Below are positions 27,723-37,075 of a stretch of 64,000 bases of DNA, piece after piece. The notes below the pieces were generated by a model. It saw only the letters and a list, made by a program, of their open reading frames with translations, was not told the DNA's origin and did no database searches. How positions within the stretch are numbered: position 1 is the stretch's first letter; each line of letters opens with the position of its first letter. A program made the translations under genes and the position numbers. This stretch comes from Paraplanobispora siamensis (GTDB lineage: Bacteria > Actinomycetota > Actinomycetes > Streptosporangiales > Streptosporangiaceae): positions 164,481-228,480 of the forward strand of contig NZ_BOOJ01000014.1 in NCBI RefSeq assembly GCF_016863175.1, given 5' to 3'.

Positions 27723-28647
27723 TCAGCCCCTCCTCCAGGCCGACCTCCGGCCGCCAGCCGAGGACCTCGGCGGCGGGGCCGAGGTCCGCGGTCTGCCGGA
27801 CGTCCATGGGACGGTCGGAGACGGTGCCGAACCGGGGACGTCCCGGCCCGCCGATGATGCTGAACAGGAGCTCGACGGTTTTCCTGACGGAGGTGCCGAC
27901 GCCGGTGCCGACGTCGAAGCACCGCCCGACGGCCTGATCGGTCTCGTAGGCCGCGACGAAGGCGTTGACCACGTCCTCGACGTAGACCCAGTCGGCGAGC
28001 TTGGCGCCGCTGGTGAGCGCCGGCTCCTCACCGCGCAGCAGCGAAAGCGTCACGTACGGCACCAGCTTGGTGGTGTCTCGCTGGTCGGGGCCGTACACCA
28101 TCGTGGGACGCAGTATGGTGTATGGCACGTTCCACAGGCGGTGGAAGAGTTCGGCGTATCCGCTCGCCGCCCACTTCGCCATGGCGTACGGCGAGGGCGG
28201 CGGCGTGTGGTCGTTCCCCGGCCGGGGCTCCTCCGACGATCCGGTGAGCAGCATCCTGACGTCCGGCCTCCCGCTGGCGGCGCTCAGCAGGTTGACCGTG
28301 CTCACCAGGTTGTTCTCCATCGTGAGCCGGACGGTCTCGACGTTCCGGGCGCCGTTCACCTCGCTGGCCAGGTGGACCACCACGTCGGGACGGGCGGAGT
28401 CGAAGAGCTCGGCGGTCGTCCGCGGGTCGCGCAGGTCGGCGGTGTGCCAGACCTCGCCGTACTCGGCGTCCCTGGGATGACGGCTGACCGCGTGCACCTC
28501 GGCGCCCATCCCGGCCAGCCGTCTGACCAGGTGGGATCCGATGAATCCGGTGGCGCCCGTCACCAGGGCCCGGCTTCCCCTCCATCGCGACGGAGGTCGT
28601 TCACCGGAGGCCGGGCCGTCCGGTGTCTTGCCTTCCATGGGGACCAT
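27691..28647 (-). CDS. NAD-dependent epimerase/dehydratase (extended SDR)
   Basis: 318 residues from ATG 28647, preceded on its strand by GGAAGG at 8-base spacing; a longer open frame upstream lacks a ribosome site and looks non-coding. ALVTGATGFIGSHLVRRL is the NAD loop, VVHLASEVNGARN and LTGSSEE follow, and SPYAMAKWAASGYAELFH holds Tyr-x3-Lys. It resembles GDP-mannose/UDP-sugar 4,6-dehydratase and epimerase types that act on dTDP- or GDP-sugars. The 3' end is duplicated in the 28-bp repeats. Confidence 0.88.
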   Translation of the reverse strand: MVPMEGKTPDGPASGERPPSRWRGSRALVTGATGFIGSHLVRRLAGMGAEVHAVSRHPRDAEYGEVWHTADLRDPRTTAELFDSARPDVVVHLASEVNGARNVETVRLTMENNLVSTVNLLSAASGRPDVRMLLTGSSEEPRPGNDHTPPPSPYAMAKWAASGYAELFHRLWNVPYTILRPTMVYGPDQRDTTKLVPYVTLSLLRGEEPALTSGAKLADWVYVEDVVNAFVAAYETDQAVGRCFDVGTGVGTSVRKTVELLFSIIGGPGRPRFGTVSDRPMDVRQTADLGPAAEVLGWRPEVGLEEGLKRTVAWYADR

Positions 28648-29113
28648 AGGGATTTCCTTCCACTCGTAACGGGGAGACGCGCGGAGAAGGAAATCGCGGG
28701 GGAGGGCCCCGCAGGGGGCGGAAGAGATGGTGGTCGTCCTCGGAGCGACTTCGTCGGCGGGCGCGGCGGGACGCCGCAGACCGCCCTGCCGGCACCCGGC
28801 GGGCGCGGCCGCCCCGCCGCGGGAGGGGGTCGCGGCGGGGCCGCACTCCCCGGAACGTCCGGGACGGTCTCGCCTGGAGCCGCGCCGGGCCCCGGGAGGG
28901 CGTGGCGCGGCGCGCCAGATTGGCGCTCCGGCGCTGGTGGCCGTTGCAGACGGCCGTGTCACCCGGTTCGGCGGGAGCCTGCTCGCCTCCGGCGTACCCG
29001 GCCGCGGAGACGGCGGGGACGGGAGGGGGGAGCAGCGCCGACGGCAGCCCCATGGCCGCCGTGACGGCCAGGGTCATCAGGGCGAGGCAGTGGAGCAGTG
29101 CGCGGGGGGACAT
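28601..29113 (-). CDS. Possible small secreted protein
   Basis: An open frame on the minus strand from ATG 29113 (GGAG on that strand a short distance upstream) with a clear Sec-type signal: Arg at residue 4, a hydrophobic core LLHCLALMTLAVTAAMGL, then a cleavage-like ALLPPPVPAVSA. The rest is Arg/Pro/Ser-rich and looks less protein-like. Its last 15 codons overlap the epimerase start in another frame. It could be a secreted protein of unknown role, or a non-coding stretch with a chance signal. The 530-bp interval otherwise holds nothing else I can support. Confidence 0.35.
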   Translation of the reverse strand: MSPRALLHCLALMTLAVTAAMGLPSALLPPPVPAVSAAGYAGGEQAPAEPGDTAVCNGHQRRSANLARRATPSRGPARLQARPSRTFRGVRPRRDPLPRRGGRARRVPAGRSAASRRARRRSRSEDDHHLFRPLRGPPPRFPSPRVSPLRVEGNPYGPHGRQDTGRPGLR

Positions 29114-29179
29114 GGCGATGTCTCCGCATCAGGTCGACTGCTGCCGGCTGCTGCGGAGACGAAGTGCGGAGTCCCGGAC

Positions 29180-30226
29180 TCAGCCGATTCGCCAAGTGTC
29201 TCCGGCGAGGAGCAGATTGTCCAGATCACCGGGACCGCGCTGGGCGACGGCCTCCTCCAGCTGCGCCGCCATCTGCTCGTCGTAGGACGGGCGGTCGACG
29301 CTGCGGAAGATCCCGATCGGGACGTGCTCGAAGGCGGGCTCGTCCAGCCGGGACAGCGCGAAGGCCAGCGACGGGTCGGCGCGGTGCGCGTCGTGGACGA
29401 GGATCTCCTCCTCGGCCACCGACGCCCGGTCGACGACCTCGATGCCGCCGTCGGCCGCCCGCCGTACCGCCTTGGAGGCCGAGACGATCGGCTGGCCGTG
29501 CTCCAGGCGCAGCGTGATGTCGTCGCGCTGCTCGGGGTCCTTGAGCTGGTCGAAGGCGCCGTCGTTGAAGATGTTGCAGTTCTGGTAGATCTCCACCAAC
29601 GAGGTGCCGTTGTGCTCGGCGGCCTCGCGCAGCACCGACTGCAGGTGCTTGCGGTCGGAGTCGATGGTCCGGGCCACGAAGGAGGCCTCGGCGCCGATCG
29701 CCAGCGAGATCGGGTTGAACGGCTTGTCCAGCGAGCCCATCGGGGTGGACTTCGTGATCTTGCCGACCTCGGAGGTGGGGGAGTACTGGCCCTTGGTCAG
29801 ACCGTAGATCCTGTTGTTGAACAGCAGGATGTTCAGGTTGACGTTGCGGCGCAGCGCGTGGATCAGGTGGTTGCCGCCGATGGACAGCGAGTCGCCGTCA
29901 CCGGTGATCACCCACACGCTCAGGTCGGGGCGCGAGGCGGCCAGGCCGGTGGCGATCGCCGGGGCGCGGCCGTGGATCGAGTGGAACCCGTAGGTGTTCA
30001 TGTAGTACGGGAACCGGGAGGAGCAGCCGATGCCCGAGACGAACACCATGTTCTCGCGCTTGAGGCCGAGCTCCGGCACGAAGGACTGCACGGCGGCCAG
30101 GATCGCGTAGTCACCGCAGCCCGGGCACCAGCGCACCTCCTGGTCGGACTTGTAGTCCTTCATGCCCTGCTTGGCGTCGGACTTGGGGACCAGGGACAGG
30201 CCCCGGCCGTTCAAGAGCTCACTCAC
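29180..30226 (-). CDS. korB: 2-oxoacid:ferredoxin oxidoreductase subunit beta
   Basis: Binds thiamine diphosphate and an Fe-S cluster and, with KorA, oxidises 2-oxoglutarate or a similar 2-oxoacid to the acyl-CoA, reducing ferredoxin. 348 residues. Cluster ligands are in RWCPGCGDYAIL and SGIGCSSRFPY; the TPP-binding stretch is VITGDGDSLSIGGNHLIHALRRN. LLFNNRIYGLTKGQYSP closes the active site. It overlaps korA by 8 bp; korA is upstream on the same strand. Confidence 0.93.
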   Translation of the reverse strand: MSELLNGRGLSLVPKSDAKQGMKDYKSDQEVRWCPGCGDYAILAAVQSFVPELGLKRENMVFVSGIGCSSRFPYYMNTYGFHSIHGRAPAIATGLAASRPDLSVWVITGDGDSLSIGGNHLIHALRRNVNLNILLFNNRIYGLTKGQYSPTSEVGKITKSTPMGSLDKPFNPISLAIGAEASFVARTIDSDRKHLQSVLREAAEHNGTSLVEIYQNCNIFNDGAFDQLKDPEQRDDITLRLEHGQPIVSASKAVRRAADGGIEVVDRASVAEEEILVHDAHRADPSLAFALSRLDEPAFEHVPIGIFRSVDRPSYDEQMAAQLEEAVAQRGPGDLDNLLLAGDTWRIG

Positions 30227-32066
30227 TGTCGATCACGTCCTGGATCACGCCGGCCAGCTCCTCGGCCTTGAAGGGAAGCCCGCGCACGCGGTTGTAGCTG
30301 ATGATGTCGACCAGGAAGCGGGCGCGCAGCAGCAGCGCGAGCTGGCCGAGGTTGATCTCCGGGAGCAGCACCTTGTCGTAGGACTTCAGCACCTCGCCGG
30401 TGTTGGCGGGCAGCGGGTTGAGGTGCCGCAGGTGCGCCTGGGCGACCTTCCCGCCGGCCTTGCGGATGCGCCGTACGGCCGCCGCGATCGGGCCGTAGGT
30501 CGAACCCCAGCCCAGCACGAGCACCCGGGCGCCGCCGTCGGGGTCGTCGACCTCCAGTGCCGGGATGTCCTTGGCGATCCCGTCGATCTTGGCCTGGCGG
30601 AGCCGGACCATGCGGTCGTGGTTGTCGGGGTCGTAGGAGATGTTGCCGGTGCCGTCGGCCTTCTCGATGCCGCCGATGCGGTGCTCCAGCCCCGCGGTGC
30701 CCGGGATCGCCCACGGGCGGGCCAGGGTCTCGGGGTCGCGCTTGAACGGCAGGAACTTCTCGCCGTCGTTCGGCTCGGTGGCGAACGCGGTGGAGATGTC
30801 CGGCAGCTCGGCGGCGCTGGGCACCCGCCACGGCTCGGAGCCGTTGGCGAGATAGCCGTCCGACAGGAGCATGACCGGCGTGCGGTACTTCACCGCCAGG
30901 CGGGCGGCCTCGACGGCCGCGTCGAAGCAGTCGCTGGGCGACATCGCGGCGACGATGGGCAGCGGCGACTCGCCGTTGCGGCCGTACATCGCCATCAGCA
31001 GGTCGGTCTGCTCGGTCTTGGTCGGCATGCCCGTCGAGGGACCCGCGCGCTGCACGTCCACCACGATCAGCGGCAGCTCGGTGGTGACGGCCAGGCCGAT
31101 CGTCTCGGCCTTCAGCGCCACGCCGGGGCCGGAGGTCGTGGTGACGCCCAGCGCCCCGCCGAAGGAGGCGCCGAGCGCCGCGCCGACGCCGGCGATCTCG
31201 TCCTCGGCCTGGAAGGTGCGGATGCCGAAGCGCTTGTGCTTGGACAGCTCGTGCAGGATGTCGCTGGCCGGGGTGATCGGGTAGGACCCGAGGAACAGCG
31301 GCAGCTTCGACTGCACGGAGGCGGCGATCAGGCCGTAGGCGAGGGCCTGGTTGCCGGAGATGTTGCGGTAGACGCCCGCGGGCAGCGGGGCCGGCTTGAT
31401 CTCGTAGGAGACCGAGAAGGACTCGGTGGTCTCGCCGTAGTTCCAGCCCGCGGTGAAGGCCGCGATGTTCGCCTTGGCGATGTCGGGCTTCTTGGCGAAC
31501 TTGGTCTCCAGGAAGGAGATCGTCGCCTCGGTGGGCCGGTGGTAGAGCCAGCTCAGCAGCCCGAGGGCGAACATGTTCTTGGAGCGCTCGGCGTCCTTCT
31601 TGGACAGGTCGAAGCCCTCCAGGGCCTTGACCGTCAGCGAGGTCAGCGGCACCGGGTGGACCCGCCACTCCGCCAGGGAGTCGTCCTCCAGCGGGTTGGC
31701 CTCGTAGCCCACCTTCTGCAGGTTGCGCTTGGTGAACTCGTCGGTGTTGGCGATGATGTCGGCCCCGCGCGGCAGGTCGCCCAGGTTGGCCTTCAGCGCG
31801 GCGGGGTTCATCGCGACCAGGACGTTGGGGGCGTCGCCGGGGGTGAGGATGTCGTGGTCGGCGAAGTGCAGCTGGAAACTCGACACGCCCGGCAGGGTGC
31901 CTGCGGGGGCGCGGATCTCGGCCGGGAAGTTGGGGAGCGTGGACAGGTCGTTGCCGAACTCCGCCGTTCCCGCCGTGAAGCGATCACCCGTCAGCTGCAT
32001 GCCGTCACCGGAGTCGCCGGCGAAACGAATGATCACGCGGTCGAGTTGCTGAACCTGCTTGGTCAC
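30219..32066 (-). CDS. korA: 2-oxoacid:ferredoxin oxidoreductase subunit alpha (fused gamma-alpha)
   Basis: A 615-residue fusion of the gamma domain (RFAGDSGDGMQLTGDRFTAG at the start) and the alpha domain (FLGSYPITPASDILHELS and FQAEDEIAGVGAALGASFGG in the middle). This two-gene arrangement is the actinobacterial/mycobacterial KorAB type, used as an alternative to 2-oxoglutarate dehydrogenase. The start at 32066 is the first ATG; the promoter must lie in 32067-32446. The reduced ferredoxin it makes could feed the complex I-like operon 3.5 kb away. Confidence 0.93.
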   Translation of the reverse strand: MTKQVQQLDRVIIRFAGDSGDGMQLTGDRFTAGTAEFGNDLSTLPNFPAEIRAPAGTLPGVSSFQLHFADHDILTPGDAPNVLVAMNPAALKANLGDLPRGADIIANTDEFTKRNLQKVGYEANPLEDDSLAEWRVHPVPLTSLTVKALEGFDLSKKDAERSKNMFALGLLSWLYHRPTEATISFLETKFAKKPDIAKANIAAFTAGWNYGETTESFSVSYEIKPAPLPAGVYRNISGNQALAYGLIAASVQSKLPLFLGSYPITPASDILHELSKHKRFGIRTFQAEDEIAGVGAALGASFGGALGVTTTSGPGVALKAETIGLAVTTELPLIVVDVQRAGPSTGMPTKTEQTDLLMAMYGRNGESPLPIVAAMSPSDCFDAAVEAARLAVKYRTPVMLLSDGYLANGSEPWRVPSAAELPDISTAFATEPNDGEKFLPFKRDPETLARPWAIPGTAGLEHRIGGIEKADGTGNISYDPDNHDRMVRLRQAKIDGIAKDIPALEVDDPDGGARVLVLGWGSTYGPIAAAVRRIRKAGGKVAQAHLRHLNPLPANTGEVLKSYDKVLLPEINLGQLALLLRARFLVDIISYNRVRGLPFKAEELAGVIQDVIDSE

Positions 32067-32446
32067 AGCTCAGTCCTCCTCGACGCGCCAGGGCGCCGTT
32101 ATCGGTGGCACGTTCTTCATTTCCATGCTAGATCCCTCGGGGTCACGCGTTGGTGTTCGCGTTCCACTCGGCGGAGGAGTGTGACGTAAGTCGCATATCC
32201 TCAACTGGCCGCAGCGGTGGGTCGTGGGGCGCGGGCGTCGTGATCGTGGCGCCGGGGAGGCGTCCACGGGGGGTCACGATCGCGGACGGTTGGCCCGACA
32301 CAGTCCGGCGGCGAGCCGGCACAGATCCACGTGCAGACGGCCGAAGAGGACAGTTGGAGTCACGTTGCCCAACTATATGTCCCGATAGCCGGTGAATCTC
32401 ATTTCCGATTGCTATGGGGTCATAGTCACCGGCTATGACTGCCTCC
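32067..32446. promoter_or_regulatory. Intergenic region with promoter of korAB and an 11-bp inverted repeat
   Basis: 380 bp without a convincing gene between korA (leftward start) and the deacetylase stop. The korAB promoter must be here. Two perfect 11-bp inverted arms, atagccggtga at 32385-32395 and tcaccggctat at 32426-32436, lie 10 bp beyond the deacetylase stop with a 30-base loop. They could be the deacetylase terminator or an operator; no U-run follows. Confidence 0.4.
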
Positions 32447-33922
32447 CTACCGGGCGGGGGCGGGGGTGGAGGCGTAGACGTGTCCCGGGCGCGTCCCGGC
32501 CGGGCCGTACAGCTCGGGCACCGTGACGAAGACGTAGTCCTGCTCCGCCAGGGCGCGCAGGATCGCGGGGGTCGCCTCGACGCCCGCGGGGCTCGTGTCG
32601 TGCATGCGGATGATCGCTCCCGGCCGCGCCTGGGACACGACCCGGCGGGCGACCTCCTCGGCGTCCCCGGCGCCCAGGTCGCCGGCGTCGACGTCCCAGC
32701 CGACCAGCGACAGGCCGAGCCCGCGCGCGGTCTCGACGACCTCGGAGTCGGTCGCGCCGTACGGCGGGCGCACCAGGGCGGGGTCCTGCCCGATCGCCTG
32801 GCCGACCGCGTCGCGTCCCCGGGTGAACTGGTGCGCGATCTTGCTGGTGGACAGCGAGGTGAGGCTCCGGTGGGACCAGGTGTGGCCGGCCACCAGGTGC
32901 CCCTCCGCGCTCATGCGCCGCAGCAGGCCGGGCTGGGCGACCGCGCTCATGCCGACGGTGAAGAAGGTGGCCCTGGCGTCGTGCTCGGCCAGCACGTCCA
33001 GCAGCGCGCCGGTCCCGGGCGCCGGTCCGTCCTCGTAGGTGAGCGCCACGCACTTGGCCGTCGCGCAGTCCACGGTGCCGGCCTCGACGCTCACGGCCGG
33101 GGGCCTGCCCGAGGCCGCCGCCTTGAGGACCGCCTCGGACGTCGGCAGGGGCGGCACGGTCTTGACCGCGGTGGCCGCCCGCTGGGCCCGGAGCCCGGTG
33201 GGCGACAGCAGGTCCGTCACCTTCCGCGCCGGTACGGCGACCGCCACGCGGCCCAGCGCCCCGGCGGCGACCTGGTAGTCGTCGAACTCCACGACCAGCT
33301 CGCCCCGGGAGTTGAAGGCGAGGGAGTCGAAGAAGCGCTCGTCCGCCGTGACGGCGCCGGCGTCCACACCGCTCTTGCCGGTCAGGCTCTGCCGGGTCAG
33401 CGCGGCCAGGGAGGCCAGCGCGTCGCCGTCCTTGAGCAGACCGGTGGAGTCCACGGCCCGCCCCTCGGCCCGGTCGTACCAGACCGTGGTCCTGGAGTTG
33501 ACCCAGCCGGCCTGCGAGAGCTCCCCGATGCTCAGCCGTACGCCGACGACCTGGCCGGAGGCGGCGCTCAGCTGCCAGTCGGCGTTGAACTCCGGGACCA
33601 CGGCGGAGGAGGGTGCGACGGCGTTCCGCTCGAAGAGTTCGAGCCGCCCGGTCACCACCTCGCGGAGCCTGTCGCCGAGTTCGGGGGCGTCCTCGACCAC
33701 GGGATAGGAGGCGTGCACGCGGCGGCCGGTTTCGTCACTCTCCGTAATGATCCGAGTACTCAATCCCGGGATCCCGGAGGGGTCCGCGTAGTCGACCAGA
33801 GTGGGCTCCGCGGGAACGCGTTCCTCCGCTGCCAGGGAGGTTGTCGCCGCACCACAGCTGATCACTGTCGCAGTGAGGAGGGCAATTCCTCCGGCGAATC
33901 TGAGATTGAGCATGGATGTCAC
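32447..33922 (-). CDS. Exported NodB-type polysaccharide deacetylase with N-terminal RsiV-like domain
   Basis: A 491-residue exported protein; a second in-frame ATG three codons in (MLNLRFAGG) may be the start. TVISC near residue 23 fits a lipobox, so it may be a lipoprotein. Residues 40-250 look like the extracellular DUF3298/RsiV-type fold. The NodB domain runs from about 285. Its motifs are ALTYEDGPAPG (usual TFDDG has Glu for the first Asp), AGHTWSHRSL (His-x3-His) and RPPYGA. It would deacetylate peptidoglycan or a surface glycan if active. Confidence 0.85.
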   Translation of the reverse strand: MTSMLNLRFAGGIALLTATVISCGAATTSLAAEERVPAEPTLVDYADPSGIPGLSTRIITESDETGRRVHASYPVVEDAPELGDRLREVVTGRLELFERNAVAPSSAVVPEFNADWQLSAASGQVVGVRLSIGELSQAGWVNSRTTVWYDRAEGRAVDSTGLLKDGDALASLAALTRQSLTGKSGVDAGAVTADERFFDSLAFNSRGELVVEFDDYQVAAGALGRVAVAVPARKVTDLLSPTGLRAQRAATAVKTVPPLPTSEAVLKAAASGRPPAVSVEAGTVDCATAKCVALTYEDGPAPGTGALLDVLAEHDARATFFTVGMSAVAQPGLLRRMSAEGHLVAGHTWSHRSLTSLSTSKIAHQFTRGRDAVGQAIGQDPALVRPPYGATDSEVVETARGLGLSLVGWDVDAGDLGAGDAEEVARRVVSQARPGAIIRMHDTSPAGVEATPAILRALAEQDYVFVTVPELYGPAGTRPGHVYASTPAPAR

Positions 33923-34101
33923 GTTAGACGGAGAGTAACCCGATTTACTCTCCCTTGACTTTTCCCGGGAAGAGGCTTTGATGAATTGAGGTTTATCGAT
34001 TTCGAAGAGTGAATGATCCTGTGTGGAGCGTTATCGGAAGGCCGATGAATTTGTCAGGTTGAGCCGTATCCCCGGGAGAGGAAGATCCATATTCTTTGTG
34101 G

Positions 34102-35451
34102 ATGGACGTTCCGGGATCGCTGACCGGATTCACACGGTCCGAACAGCTGCAACGGCGCCTTCACGAACTCGTCCCGGGTGGGGCGCACACCTACGCGCGG
34201 GGCTCCGACCAGTATCCCGAGGGCATGGCCCCGGTGCTGGTCCGCGGCCGGGGGGCCAGGGTGTGGGACGCCGACGGGAACTGTTTCATCGAGTACGGCA
34301 TGGGCCTGCGCGCCGTCACCCTCGGGCACGCCTACCGGCCGATCCTGGACGCCGTCCGCGCGGTCCTCGACGACGGGATGAGTTTCACCCGGCCCACCGA
34401 GCTGGAACTGGCCGCGGCCGAGGAATTCCTGGCCCTGGTGCCCGCGGCGGACATGGTGAAGTTCGGCAAAAACGGCTCCGACGCCACCTCGGCCGCCGTC
34501 AGGCTGTCCCGCGCGGCGACGGGCCGGGATCTGGTCGCCGTCTGCGATCAGCCTTTCTTCTCGGCCGACGACTGGTTCGTGGGCACGCTGGAGATGAACG
34601 CGGGGATCCCCGCCGCCGTGCGGGAGCAGACCCTGCGCTTCCGGTTCAACGACCTGGACTCCCTGCGCGGGCTGTTCGACGCCCACGAGGGGCGGATCGC
34701 CTGCGTGGTCATGGAGCAGGCGACCGCGCTCGCCGAACCGGATCCGGGGTTCCTGCAGGGGGTGCGCGAGCTGTGCGACCGGCACGGCACGGTGCTCGTC
34801 TTCGACGAGATGATCACCGGGTTCCGCTGGGCCGCGGGTGGGGGGCAGGCGGTCTACGGGGTGCGGCCCGACCTGTCGTGCTGGGGCAAGGCGATCGGCA
34901 ACGGGTTCCCGATATCCGCGCTGGCCGGGCGCAGGGAGCTCATGGAACTGGGCGGCCTGCGGACGGACGCGCCCCGGGTGTTCCTGATGTCCACCACGAA
35001 CGGGCCGGAGACGGTGTCCCTGACGGCGCTGCGCGCGGTCATCCGCGCCTACGCGGAGACCGATCCGGTCGGCGAGATGGAGCGGCGCGGGCGCGAGCTG
35101 GCCGAGGGGGTCAACGGCGCGGCCAGGGAGGTGGGGGTGGACGGGCACGTGGCGGCCGTCGGCAGGCCGTCCTGCCTGCTGTTCACCACCAAGGACGCCG
35201 AGGGAAGGCCCTGCCAGGCCTACCGGACGCTGTTCCTGCAGGAGCTCCTGCGGCGCGGGGTGCTCGGCCAGTCCTTCGTCGTCTCCGCCGCGCACACCCC
35301 GCAGGAGGTCGAGTTCACCGTCGGGGCGGCGCGCGAGGCGATGCTGGTCTACCGCAAGGCGCTGGAGAGGAAGGGCGTGGACGGGCTGCTGAGGGGCCGG
35401 CCGGTCGCCCCGGCCCTGCGGGGCCGAGCGGCCCCGCGCCGCCTGCCCTGA
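34102..35451 (+). CDS. Class III aminotransferase, glutamate-1-semialdehyde aminomutase-like
   Basis: About 449 residues from ATG 34102; a TTG at 34096 would add two, and the nearest AG-rich site (34077-34084) is rather far. PLP enzymes of fold type I: VKFGKNGSDATSAAVRLSRAATGR, VFDEMITGFRWA and CWGKAIGNGFPISALAGRRE with the Schiff-base Lys. It resembles GSA aminomutases, but such enzymes also make amino sugars and small metabolites. It sits alone, divergent from the deacetylase and 83 bp before nuoA, without heme-pathway neighbours, so a role outside heme synthesis is plausible. Confidence 0.85.
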   Translation: MDVPGSLTGFTRSEQLQRRLHELVPGGAHTYARGSDQYPEGMAPVLVRGRGARVWDADGNCFIEYGMGLRAVTLGHAYRPILDAVRAVLDDGMSFTRPTELELAAAEEFLALVPAADMVKFGKNGSDATSAAVRLSRAATGRDLVAVCDQPFFSADDWFVGTLEMNAGIPAAVREQTLRFRFNDLDSLRGLFDAHEGRIACVVMEQATALAEPDPGFLQGVRELCDRHGTVLVFDEMITGFRWAAGGGQAVYGVRPDLSCWGKAIGNGFPISALAGRRELMELGGLRTDAPRVFLMSTTNGPETVSLTALRAVIRAYAETDPVGEMERRGRELAEGVNGAAREVGVDGHVAAVGRPSCLLFTTKDAEGRPCQAYRTLFLQELLRRGVLGQSFVVSAAHTPQEVEFTVGAAREAMLVYRKALERKGVDGLLRGRPVAPALRGRAAPRRLP

Positions 35452-35534
35452 ATGTTCGCCTCGCGGGATCGCCCGGCCCCACGCCGCGCGCCCTGACCCT
35501 GGGTCGGAAGGGCGCCGGCGGTTACGATCGGTCC

Positions 35535-35906
35535 GTGGACGAGTATTTCGGTTCGTACGCCGTGGTGGCCGCGCTCTTCGCGGTCGGACTCGCCGTGGTC
35601 GGGGGCGCGCTGTTCGCCAACCGGATGCTCCGGCCGAGCCGGCCGACCGCCGAGAAGCTGACCACCTACGAGTGCGGCGTCGACCCGGTCGGCGACGGCT
35701 GGGCCCAGTCCCAGGTGCGCTACTACGTCTTCACCTATCTCTATGTCGTGTTCGCGGTCGACGCGGTCTTCCTGTTCCCCTGGGCGACGATCTTCGCCGA
35801 CCCCGGGTTCGGGATGACCACCCTGGTCGAGATGTTCGTCTTCCTGGGGTTCATCGCGCTGGGAATCCTCTACGCCTGGCGCAAGCGCGTACTCGCCTGG
35901 ACCTGA
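35535..35906 (+). CDS. nuoA: Complex I membrane subunit NuoA
   Basis: GTG 35535, 123 residues, three membrane helices. [41 protein letters not shown] contains the conserved YECG Cys loop and the DAVFLFPW helix of NuoA. First gene of the operon; nuoB follows after 13 bp. In the proton-pumping arm it sits next to NuoH at the quinone channel. Confidence 0.93.
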   Translation: MDEYFGSYAVVAALFAVGLAVVGGALFANRMLRPSRPTAEKLTTYECGVDPVGDGWAQSQVRYYVFTYLYVVFAVDAVFLFPWATIFADPGFGMTTLVEMFVFLGFIALGILYAWRKRVLAWT

Positions 35907-35919
35907 CCCGAGAGGAAGA

Positions 35920-36450
35920 ATGCGGGATATGGCGGATCTCCCGATGCCCACCGTGGGACCCATCTCGCGACTGGCGCCCAAACCCATGCGCTTCATCCTC
36001 AACTGGGGGCGGCGCTACTCGCTCTGGGCGTTCAACTTCGGCCTGGCCTGCTGCGCGATCGAGTTCATCGCGACCTCGGCGAGCAAGCACGACTTCATCA
36101 GGTTCGGAGTGATCCCGTTCGCGAACGGCCCCCGGCAGGCCGATCTGATGATCGTCTCGGGTACGGTGACCGACAAGATGGCCCCGGCCGTGAAGCGGCT
36201 CTACGAGCAGATGCCCGACCCGAAGTACGTGATCTCCTTCGGCGCCTGCTCCAACACCGGCGGGCCGTACTGGGACTCCTACTGCGTGACCAAGGGCGTC
36301 GACCAGATCATCCCGGTGGACGTCTACGTCCCCGGCTGCCCGCCCCGGCCCGAGGCGCTGCTCTACGGGATCATGAAGATCCAGGAGAAGATCGCCGCCG
36401 AGTCCCTGGGCGAGCGGTACGCCCCGTCCGGGAAGGAGCCCGGCGCGTGA
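35920..36450 (+). CDS. nuoB: Complex I subunit NuoB (N2 cluster)
   Basis: 176 residues. Holds the terminal [4Fe-4S] cluster that hands electrons to quinone. Cluster ligands: GLACCAIEF (adjacent Cys pair), [14 protein letters not shown] and [16 protein letters not shown]. All are present, so the cluster should assemble. Its stop overlaps nuoC by ATGA-like 4 bp at 36447-36450. Confidence 0.95.
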   Translation: MRDMADLPMPTVGPISRLAPKPMRFILNWGRRYSLWAFNFGLACCAIEFIATSASKHDFIRFGVIPFANGPRQADLMIVSGTVTDKMAPAVKRLYEQMPDPKYVISFGACSNTGGPYWDSYCVTKGVDQIIPVDVYVPGCPPRPEALLYGIMKIQEKIAAESLGERYAPSGKEPGA

Positions 36451-36992
36451 CCCTCCCTGAGGCCCTCACGGAGCGGTACGGCTCCCGCATCCGGACGTCG
36501 GAGACGTTCGGCGGCGTCACCGCGGACGTGGAGGCCGATGACTGGGTCGGGGCGCTGGAGACCGCCAGAAACGCGGGCTACGCCTTCCTCGACTGGCTGA
36601 CCGGCGTCGACGACGCTCCGGAGGGCTTCCAGATCGTGGCCCACCTCTACGATCCGGCGGCGCGGGCCCGGCTGCTGGTGCGCACCCGCGTGCCGCGCGA
36701 GGATCCCCGCCTGCCCACCGCGACCGGCGTGTTCCGCGGGGCGAACTGGCACGAGCGCGAGACCTTCGAGATGTTCGGCGTGGTCTTCGAGGGCCATCCG
36801 AACCTGGTCCCGCTGCTGCTGCCCGAGGGCTTCGAGGGTTTCCCGCTGCGCAAGGACTTCGTGCTGGCCGCCCGGGTCGCCAAGGCCTGGCCGGGGGCCA
36901 AGGAGCCCGGCGAGTCCGACCGCGGGGGCGCGCCGAGCCGCCGCAAGACGCTCCCGCCCGGGGTGCCGGCCGACTGGGGGCGCGATGAGTGA
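36447..36992 (+). CDS. nuoC: Complex I 30-kDa subunit NuoC
   Basis: 181 residues with the NuoC signature [39 protein letters not shown], preceded by a DWLTGVDD segment. It is a stand-alone NuoC, not a NuoCD fusion. No nuoD follows: the next gene is nuoH after 83 bp of repeats. Confidence 0.93.
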   Translation: MTLPEALTERYGSRIRTSETFGGVTADVEADDWVGALETARNAGYAFLDWLTGVDDAPEGFQIVAHLYDPAARARLLVRTRVPREDPRLPTATGVFRGANWHERETFEMFGVVFEGHPNLVPLLLPEGFEGFPLRKDFVLAARVAKAWPGAKEPGESDRGGAPSRRKTLPPGVPADWGRDE

Positions 36993-37000
36993 GCCCGGCC

Positions 37001-37060
37001 GTGTCGTGCCCGGTTATGTCGTGCCCGGTCATGTCGTGCCCGGTCATGTCGTGACGGCGT
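37001..37060. repeat. 15-bp tandem repeat between nuoC and nuoH
   Basis: Three full copies of a 15-bp unit of the type atgtcgtgcccggtc at 37001-37015, 37016-37030 and 37031-37045, and a partial fourth. The whole 83-bp nuoC-nuoH spacer consists of this array. A nuoD gene would be expected at this place in a standard operon. Confidence 0.85.
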
Positions 37061-37075
37061 GTGGATGGAGGCGCG

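Noticed and set aside
28359..28962. Longer N-terminus of the epimerase extending to 28962
   Set aside because: The extension is Arg/Pro-rich and lacks a ribosome site; ATG 28647 has GGAAGG at the right distance before the NAD loop.
29180..32066. Pyruvate:ferredoxin oxidoreductase as the exact enzyme
   Set aside because: The two-gene fused gamma-alpha type fits KorAB better, but substrate is not proven; only the general call is made.
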